Shown here piece after piece: positions 16,242 through 21,036 of a stretch of DNA of 21,036 nucleotides. Each line of letters starts with the position of its first letter. The stretch's first letter is position 1. Source of the stretch: UBA8516 sp964434855 (GTDB lineage: Archaea > Thermoproteota > Nitrososphaeria > Nitrososphaerales > Nitrosopumilaceae); contig CAYSWR010000024.1 in the NCBI GenBank assembly GCA_964434855.1, forward strand, positions 1 through 21,036, given 5' to 3'. The notes under the pieces are model-generated. The model did not search any database. It saw only the letters and a program-made list of their open reading frames with translations, and was not told where the DNA came from. Position numbers and translations under genes: made by a program.

Positions 16242-16722
16242 CTGTTCCACCTCTTGCTAGTGCACATATTCCAGTTCTTGCAATGTCTATTATTCCATAA
16301 CCTCTTACAAGATCTTCAAAGGCATTGATTCTGTCTGGTGTTGCGGTTAACTCTACCATAATTGACGTTTTTCTTACGTCATGAACTTCGCATTCAAACG
16401 CCTTTGCTATATTCATTATTTCCATGCTGTCTGAGGGTTTGCTTACTTTTATCTTCATAAGTACAAGTTCCCTGTATACACTCATTTTTTCATCTAGGCG
16501 TTTTACCTCTATGGTATCAATCATCTTGTCAAGTTGCTTAATTATTTGGGCTACTTGCTTTTCGTCTCCTATTGTTGTTATAGTCATTCTTGAAAACTCT
16601 GGGTTTTCAGTTATTCCAACTGAAATGCTGTCGATGTTAAAATTCCTGGATCTGAAAAGGTTTGTGACCTTAAACAAGATTCCTGGTTTGTTCTCGACAA
16701 GTACGGAAATTATGCTCCACAT
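16231..16722 (-). CDS. ilvH: Acetolactate synthase small (regulatory) subunit
   Basis: A protein of about 163 aa with an N-terminal ACT domain (MWSIISVLVENKPGILFKVTNLF) followed by the small-subunit C-terminal domain (VYRELVLMKIK onward, ending GICALARGG). It activates the large subunit and confers valine feedback inhibition. A GTG at 16731 would add three residues and overlap the ilvB stop; the ATG at 16722 gives the usual N-terminus for the family and is preferred. It is the second gene of the ilvB-ilvH-leuA operon and is tightly packed at both ends. Confidence 0.93.
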   Translation of the reverse strand: MWSIISVLVENKPGILFKVTNLFRSRNFNIDSISVGITENPEFSRMTITTIGDEKQVAQIIKQLDKMIDTIEVKRLDEKMSVYRELVLMKIKVSKPSDSMEIMNIAKAFECEVHDVRKTSIMVELTATPDRINAFEDLVRGYGIIDIARTGICALARGGTDES

Positions 16723-16730
16723 TAAAATCA

Positions 16731-18419
16731 CTATGATGGTAGAATCATGTCCGTTAGAGGAGTGCCTGGCGCCACAAATGGTAAGACATCCTCTTCTGGG
16801 TCTATTGGAATATCAATTACTGTGGCCACATCACTTTTTAGTGCAGTTTTTATTGCATTACCAATCTCATCAAGTGATTGTGCTCTAATTCCTTGAGCCC
16901 CATACGCTTGCGCTATTTTTACATAATCAGGACAGTTCTTAAGATCAATTGCCATCATTCTTCTATCATAAAATGTTCTTTGCCACTGTGCTACCATCCC
17001 AAGTGAAAAGTTGTTCATGATAAATACAATGACTGGCAAATTATCTAAAACTGAAACAGCAAGAGAATTTTCTGTCATGTTAAAGCTTCCCTCTCCTGCG
17101 ATATCAACAACTGGTACTCCAGGCTTTGCCGCTTTTGCACCAATTGCAGCTGGAAATCCCCAACCCATGGTGCCAAGACCCGTAGAGCTAAAGAATGTTC
17201 CAGGTTGTATCACATCAAAAAATAACGATGCCCACATTTGGTGTTGTCCTACTTCTGTTGTTACAATTGATTGGTGTGGAAGTACTTCTCTTAGTTTGCG
17301 TAACACTTTGGCAGCTGCAAGTGGATGATCATGTAGTTTCAAGTTTTGTCTGTAGTAATCTTTTGTCTCTTTCATTCTTTTTACCCAAGGATAATCTTCA
17401 TTGCGTTTGATTGCTTTTTGAACTAACATCTTTACCATGATTCTCAAAGATGCCTTTACATCACCAACTATTGCTACAGTGGTTGTTTGGTTTTTACCAA
17501 TCTCTGCAGGATCTACATCCATATGAATGATCTTTAGTCTTTTTTCAAACTCTTCAAAGGTTCCAACTGATCTATCTGAAAATCTAGAACCTGCCGCAAG
17601 AACACAGTCTGCTTCTGTCATCATCTTATTTGCTTCTGCATGACCGTGCATTCCAATTGGTCCTAGTGAGAGAGGGTGATTTTCTGGGAATGAGCCTTTG
17701 CCCTTGAAGGTAGTAACTACGGGAATCATAAGAAGTTCAGCTATTGATTGAATCTCTGCAAATGCACCTGAAATTATCACACCGCCTCCTGCAAGAATGA
17801 TTGGTCTTTCTGCAGAAAGTAGCATGTCAATCGCACGTTCAATTTGTGTAATATCTGGATCAACCCATGGATGGTATCCTCTTATTTTTACTTCAGATGG
17901 AAATGGAATTTCTGCCTCGTTTTGTTGCACGTCTTTTGGTATGTCTATAAGTACCGGACCTGGTCTGCCAGTAGATGCAATGTAAAATGCTTTCTTTACT
18001 ACTTCAGGAATTTCAGTTGCACTAGTAGGTTGAAATGCATATTTCACAATTGGATTTGAAATTCCGATAATATCACTTTCCTGAAATGCATCCTTGCCTA
18101 TCATTTTTAGAGGAACTTGACCAGTTATTGCAACCATAGGAGCTGAATCAGCTTGCGCTGTTGCAATCCCAGTTACAATATTTGTTGCACCTGGCCCTGA
18201 TGTTGCAAAACAAACTCCTGGTCTTCGACTTACTCTGCCAAAACCGTCTGCCATATGAGCTGCAGATTGTTCATGTCTTGCAAGTATGTGGCGTATGTTA
18301 CTTTTGTAAAGCTCATCATAAATTGGTAAGTTTGCACCACCAGGAATCCCAAAGGCTATATCGACGCCCTCCTTTTCAAGGGCAACCATTAAAGATCTAG
18401 CACCTGACATTTTTTCCAT
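16731..18419 (-). CDS. ilvB: Acetolactate synthase large (catalytic) subunit
   Basis: A 562-aa ThDP- and FAD-dependent enzyme making acetolactate and acetohydroxybutyrate, the first common step to valine, leucine and isoleucine. The catalytic glutamate that activates ThDP is E50 in RHEQ, and GPGATN (75-80), DVDPAEIGKN (301-310) and the NN pair (469-470) are family blocks. The ThDP/Mg motif usually written GDG reads GEG here (442-444), a Glu for the metal-binding Asp. The ATG at 18419 is preceded by GGTGA about 8 bases upstream. It leads the operon; ketol-acid reductoisomerase (ilvC) is not between ilvH and leuA as it often is. Confidence 0.95.
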   Translation of the reverse strand: MEKMSGARSLMVALEKEGVDIAFGIPGGANLPIYDELYKSNIRHILARHEQSAAHMADGFGRVSRRPGVCFATSGPGATNIVTGIATAQADSAPMVAITGQVPLKMIGKDAFQESDIIGISNPIVKYAFQPTSATEIPEVVKKAFYIASTGRPGPVLIDIPKDVQQNEAEIPFPSEVKIRGYHPWVDPDITQIERAIDMLLSAERPIILAGGGVIISGAFAEIQSIAELLMIPVVTTFKGKGSFPENHPLSLGPIGMHGHAEANKMMTEADCVLAAGSRFSDRSVGTFEEFEKRLKIIHMDVDPAEIGKNQTTTVAIVGDVKASLRIMVKMLVQKAIKRNEDYPWVKRMKETKDYYRQNLKLHDHPLAAAKVLRKLREVLPHQSIVTTEVGQHQMWASLFFDVIQPGTFFSSTGLGTMGWGFPAAIGAKAAKPGVPVVDIAGEGSFNMTENSLAVSVLDNLPVIVFIMNNFSLGMVAQWQRTFYDRRMMAIDLKNCPDYVKIAQAYGAQGIRAQSLDEIGNAIKTALKSDVATVIDIPIDPEEDVLPFVAPGTPLTDMILPS

Positions 18420-18439
18420 ATTAATTCACCAAAAGTAAA

Positions 18440-18455
18440 GCTGTAAATTTACAGC
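18440..18455. promoter_or_regulatory. Perfect 16-bp palindrome, likely ilvB operator
   Basis: GCTGTAAATTTACAGC is a perfect palindrome 21 bases upstream of the ilvB ATG. Its core TGTAAATTTACA has the A/T centre with flanking TG/CA typical of Lrp/AsnC-family sites. It covers the transcription start expected from the TATA-like element at 18471-18478, so a protein bound there would block initiation. Confidence 0.55.
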
Positions 18456-18470
18456 ATCAGGTCGACTAGC

Positions 18471-18478
18471 AATAAAAT
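18471..18478 (-). promoter_or_regulatory. TATA-like element of the ilvB operon
   Basis: The minus strand reads ATTTTATT. A start site about 26 bases downstream would fall near 18447, in the middle of the palindrome, giving a short leader that carries the GGTGA ribosome site. Confidence 0.45.
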
Positions 18479-18699
18479 ACTAGAAATGCCTGTCGATCCT
18501 CCTAACTTCATTTTCAGTCTATAATTTATCGTCAAATATAATTTATAAATATTTCTAGAAAAATCACCTAAAATTATCAAAAATATGTAGCTCTTTTCAT
18601 AATTATTTTAAAATCGACTCGGTCCCAGGTAGCAAAAACTTAAATTTTGTGCATCTTTTCACAAAACTTAAACAGTAAACCAAACAAGCAAGAGCGATT

Positions 18700-19104
18700 T
18701 TGTCTGATACATCAGAAATACTAGAAATAATTGGCCATTTTTTTGAAGTTGGAAAGACAAAGAATCTTGCACCGCTTAGAGGAATTCAGCTTGACGACAC
18801 TAGATTTTCAAGTTATAGCGATGTGCCTCCACTTGATCTGAAAGACTATTCAACAACAATTGCATTACAAGAGCTACGATTTGTTAGCGTTTCTGACTAT
18901 GATTATGAGATCAAAAACCCACGAGTAGATGTTTTTGGTGACAGTGCAGTAGCAACTTTTGAGATAAAACAAACAGGTGTACTTGTTGACAACTACAGCT
19001 TCCGTGGTCAACACCTATCCCTGGAAAGCAGAGGCACATTTGTTTTGATAAAATCGCCTAAATGGAAGATTGTTCATATACATTTGACAAAGATTTCTGA
19101 TTAA
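18700..19104 (+). CDS. SnoaL/NTF2-like domain protein
   Basis: A 134-aa protein from a TTG start (MSDTSEILEIIGHFFEVGKT), preceded by AAACTTAAAC at a leaderless-type distance. The pattern of an N-terminal helix, then strands with VDVFGDSAVATFEIKQTG, then RGTFVLIKSPKWKIVHIHLT at the end matches the cone-shaped SnoaL/NTF2-like fold used by ketosteroid isomerase and many small-ligand proteins. The closing K-W-K-I-V-H-I-H strand is characteristic of SnoaL_3-type members. The substrate is unknown. It diverges from ilvB across 280 bases and converges on the LsrF-like gene, overlapping it by four bases. Confidence 0.75.
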   Translation: MSDTSEILEIIGHFFEVGKTKNLAPLRGIQLDDTRFSSYSDVPPLDLKDYSTTIALQELRFVSVSDYDYEIKNPRVDVFGDSAVATFEIKQTGVLVDNYSFRGQHLSLESRGTFVLIKSPKWKIVHIHLTKISD

Positions 19105-19922
19105 ACTGAGGTTACAGTCTTTGCTGATTGCTCTGTGTTTTTGAGTTTGTTAAATAATTCGTGTGCTTCTTTGACAGAGACATTTTCATGCACTATTGCA
19201 CGAACTGCCTTTATCATAGAAACAGGATAATCTGATTGCCAGATATTTCTTCCCATGTCTACTCCAACAGCTCCTGCTTGCAGTGCATCGTATGTTAGTT
19301 GTAATGCATCAAGCTCATTTGCAAGTTTTGGCCCTCCAGCTATGATTACTGGTACTGGACAACTGTTTACAACTTTTTCAAAGTCTTCACAATAATATGT
19401 CTTAACAAGATGTGCGCCAAACTCTGCTGCAATTCTGCAAGCAAGGGAAAGATATCGCGCATCACGTTTTTCAAGTTCTTTCCCTACTGCAGTAACAGCA
19501 AGAACAGGTATTCCGTATTCTTCGCCCTCATCTACTAATTTTGCTAAACTGATAAGAGATTCGTGTTCATGCTGAGCGCCTACAAAGATTGAGAGCGCAA
19601 GAGCTGTTACATTAAGTCGTATTGCTTCTTTTATTGAGGTAGTAATTTTTTCATTTGAAAGATCTTTTCCAATAATGCTTGAGCCACCTGAGACTCTGAG
19701 AACAACTGGTACCGGAAAATTTGCATCGACTGATGTACGCAACACACCACGTGTAAGCATAAGAGAATCTGCATAAGGCAAGAGTGGTTGTATTGTTTTG
19801 CTAGGTACCTCCAGTCTTTCTGTCGGACCTAAAAAGTAACCGTGATCAACTGCAAGCATTACTCCTCGTCCTGTGTCTGGTTTGATTATTCTTGCAAGAC
19901 GATTTTTCATTCCCCAGTCCAT
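19101..19922 (-). CDS. LsrF-like class I aldolase/thiolase family protein
   Basis: A 273-aa TIM-barrel protein of the DeoC/FbaB aldolase family. It shares with bacterial LsrF the N-terminal DWGMKNRLARI, then GVMLAVDHGYFLGPT (20-34), LTRGVLR, VVLRVSGGSS, the Schiff-base-type lysine in HLVKTYYCE (K174), IIAGGPK and GVDMGRNIWQSDYPV. LsrF moves an acetyl group from phosphorylated AI-2 breakdown product to CoA. An archaeal relative, the MJ0400 type, makes the 6-carbon-shifted precursor of 3-dehydroquinate. The text looks closer to LsrF than to MJ0400 from memory. AGGGA precedes the ATG, and 34 bases separate it from the upstream dehydrogenase gene, so the two probably form an operon. Confidence 0.8.
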   Translation of the reverse strand: MDWGMKNRLARIIKPDTGRGVMLAVDHGYFLGPTERLEVPSKTIQPLLPYADSLMLTRGVLRTSVDANFPVPVVLRVSGGSSIIGKDLSNEKITTSIKEAIRLNVTALALSIFVGAQHEHESLISLAKLVDEGEEYGIPVLAVTAVGKELEKRDARYLSLACRIAAEFGAHLVKTYYCEDFEKVVNSCPVPVIIAGGPKLANELDALQLTYDALQAGAVGVDMGRNIWQSDYPVSMIKAVRAIVHENVSVKEAHELFNKLKNTEQSAKTVTSV

Positions 19923-19956
19923 GTTTGTCCCTTGATTTTCAAAATGAAAGATTGCC

Positions 19957-21000
19957 TTAGTTAAGCGTTTCTGAATTTGTAATAATTATTTTCATCGAGT
20001 CGTTTCCTTGATGTGCGTATTCCAATGCATTGTGAGAGTCTGCAAGATCAAATTTGTGAGTTATCATACTTTTGACATTGGTCTTGCCTTCTTGTATTAA
20101 TTTGAGTGCATTTAGTGTATCACTATCTGATGCAGCGTAGCTTGGTGTTATTGTTATTTCCTTTGAGTAGACTTTGCTCATGTCAACTAAAAGTTTGGCA
20201 TCTTTTGTTGGTACCCCAAACAATACCACAGTGCCGCCTTTTCTAACAAATTCTATTGCTTGAGTTACTGCATCAAGATTTCCTGTAGCAACAATTGCTA
20301 CATCGACACCACGGTTTTGAGTTTTTGATAGGATTTTGTTGTATGCATCAGGATCCGCAGATTTGATGGCTTCAGTGATTCCAAACTTTTTTGCAAAATT
20401 TAGCCTGAAATCATTAACATCAAAACAGAAAATGTCAGATAATCCATAGACTTTGCTTAACATTACATGCATCATGCCTGTAGGCCCCATCCCAAAAATA
20501 GCAACTGAATCGCCTTTTGTGACTTGAATCTTGTTCCATGATCTAACACAGCATGCAAGAGGTTCGATCATGGCAGCTTCTTCAAAAGTCATTGAATCTG
20601 GAATCTTAATTACGCCATCATGTGATACATTCCACTCTGGAACAACAAATTCTTCAGCAAGTCCGCATGGCAAAAGATTCGTTTCAGAATACTTTTTACA
20701 CATAGTTTCATTTCCATGCAAACAATAATGGCAAGAATAGCATGGAACATGATGATGGACAAAAACTCGCTCGCCTTTTTTGAAGTTTTTAACGCTCTTT
20801 CCTACTTCGCTAATGATTCCAGATGGTTCGTGCCCTAGCCTCATTGATGGTTGGCTGTACTGACCATATATTTTTTCCAAGTCTGAACCACAAACTCCGC
20901 AAGCTTGCATTTTTACTAATATGTCGCCTGACCCAACAACTGGTTTTTCCACTGTTCGAATTTCAACCTGAGAGGGACCTTTCACAAATGCAGCTTTCAT
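19957..21000 (-). CDS. Zinc-dependent medium-chain alcohol/polyol dehydrogenase
   Basis: A 347-aa MDR-family enzyme using NAD(P). Catalytic zinc ligands C37 (in CGVCGSD) and H57-E58 (GHEP) and the structural-zinc cysteines C87, C90, C93 and C101 are all present, as is IEPLACCV. The Rossmann loop is AIFGMGPTGMM. The sequence is of the threonine/sorbitol-dehydrogenase type, but specificity cannot be fixed. The ATG at 21000 has CATATAC on the minus strand about 25 bases upstream. It leads the operon with the LsrF-like gene, suggesting that it makes or uses a keto-sugar handled by that enzyme. Confidence 0.9.
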   Translation of the reverse strand: MKAAFVKGPSQVEIRTVEKPVVGSGDILVKMQACGVCGSDLEKIYGQYSQPSMRLGHEPSGIISEVGKSVKNFKKGERVFVHHHVPCYSCHYCLHGNETMCKKYSETNLLPCGLAEEFVVPEWNVSHDGVIKIPDSMTFEEAAMIEPLACCVRSWNKIQVTKGDSVAIFGMGPTGMMHVMLSKVYGLSDIFCFDVNDFRLNFAKKFGITEAIKSADPDAYNKILSKTQNRGVDVAIVATGNLDAVTQAIEFVRKGGTVVLFGVPTKDAKLLVDMSKVYSKEITITPSYAASDSDTLNALKLIQEGKTNVKSMITHKFDLADSHNALEYAHQGNDSMKIIITNSETLN

Positions 21001-21021
21001 AACTACTTTCTATAAAGTGTA

Positions 21022-21028
21022 GTATATG
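21022..21028 (-). promoter_or_regulatory. TATA-like element of the dehydrogenase/LsrF-like pair
   Basis: On the minus strand ATATAC within CACATATACTAC lies about 25 bases from the ATG at 21000, fitting a leaderless transcript. Confidence 0.35.
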
Positions 21029-21036
21029 TGGATTAA

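Larger units (their letters stand above)
18420..18699. other. Divergent ilvB/SnoaL-like intergenic region
   Basis: This 280-base AT-rich gap holds the ilvB promoter and palindrome near its left end and a promoter for the plus-strand SnoaL-like gene near its right end (AAACTTAAAC around 18664-18674). The middle has TTATAAATATTTCTAG and no credible ORF or structured RNA that I could identify. Confidence 0.45.

Noticed and set aside
1..21036. tRNA genes, CRISPR arrays, complete IS ends
   Set aside because: I looked for T-arm-like GGTTCAAATCC sequences, regularly spaced repeats and terminal inverted repeats in the gaps and saw none; this was by eye only.

Overview
The window looks like an AT-rich piece of a Nitrososphaerota (Thaumarchaeota) chromosome, probably of the marine/soil Nitrosopumilales type. 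The archaeal assignment rests on a deoxyhypusine synthase, an archaeal-type aspartyl-tRNA synthetase, many GTG/TTG starts, and TATA-like elements centred about 24-27 nt upstream of several start codons, which suggests leaderless transcripts. No rRNA, tRNA, CRISPR array or complete insertion sequence was seen.

Layout. (1) 1-1071 is a small accessory patch. It holds the tail of an unknown gene, a coupled 42-aa zinc-ribbon ORF, the C-terminal stub of a DDE transposase, a HEPN-like protein, and a coupled 36-aa basic ORF. (2) 1319-3437 is a tight three-gene operon: a stand-alone Lrp/AsnC ligand-binding (RAM) domain, a short divergent cysteinyl-tRNA synthetase-like protein, and a tandem-GNAT-like acetyltransferase. 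(3) 3430-9192 carries deoxyhypusine synthase (minus), inositol-1-phosphate synthase (plus) and SMC (plus). (4) 9189-11144 (minus) encodes two oligopeptide-type ABC ATPases without permeases. (5) 11235-13230 (plus) encodes a small hypothetical protein, AspRS and a Cys-rich two-TM protein. (6) 13227-18419 (minus) is branched-chain amino-acid synthesis: ilvB-ilvH-leuA as one overlapping operon, then an unlisted 32-aa membrane ORF, then leuB. A perfect 16-bp palindrome sits over the predicted ilvB transcription start. (7) 18700-21000 has a SnoaL-like protein (plus) and a minus-strand pair: a zinc alcohol dehydrogenase followed by an LsrF-like aldolase/thiolase.

The best candidate for an undescribed system is the 1319-3437 operon. 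The CysRS-like protein stops where the anticodon-recognition domain should begin and has lost canonical zinc-ligand residues. It overlaps a GNAT gene and follows an amino-acid-sensor domain. That arrangement recalls MshC/MshD chemistry (a CysRS paralogue ligase plus a tandem GNAT), but a divergent housekeeping CysRS cannot be excluded from this window alone.
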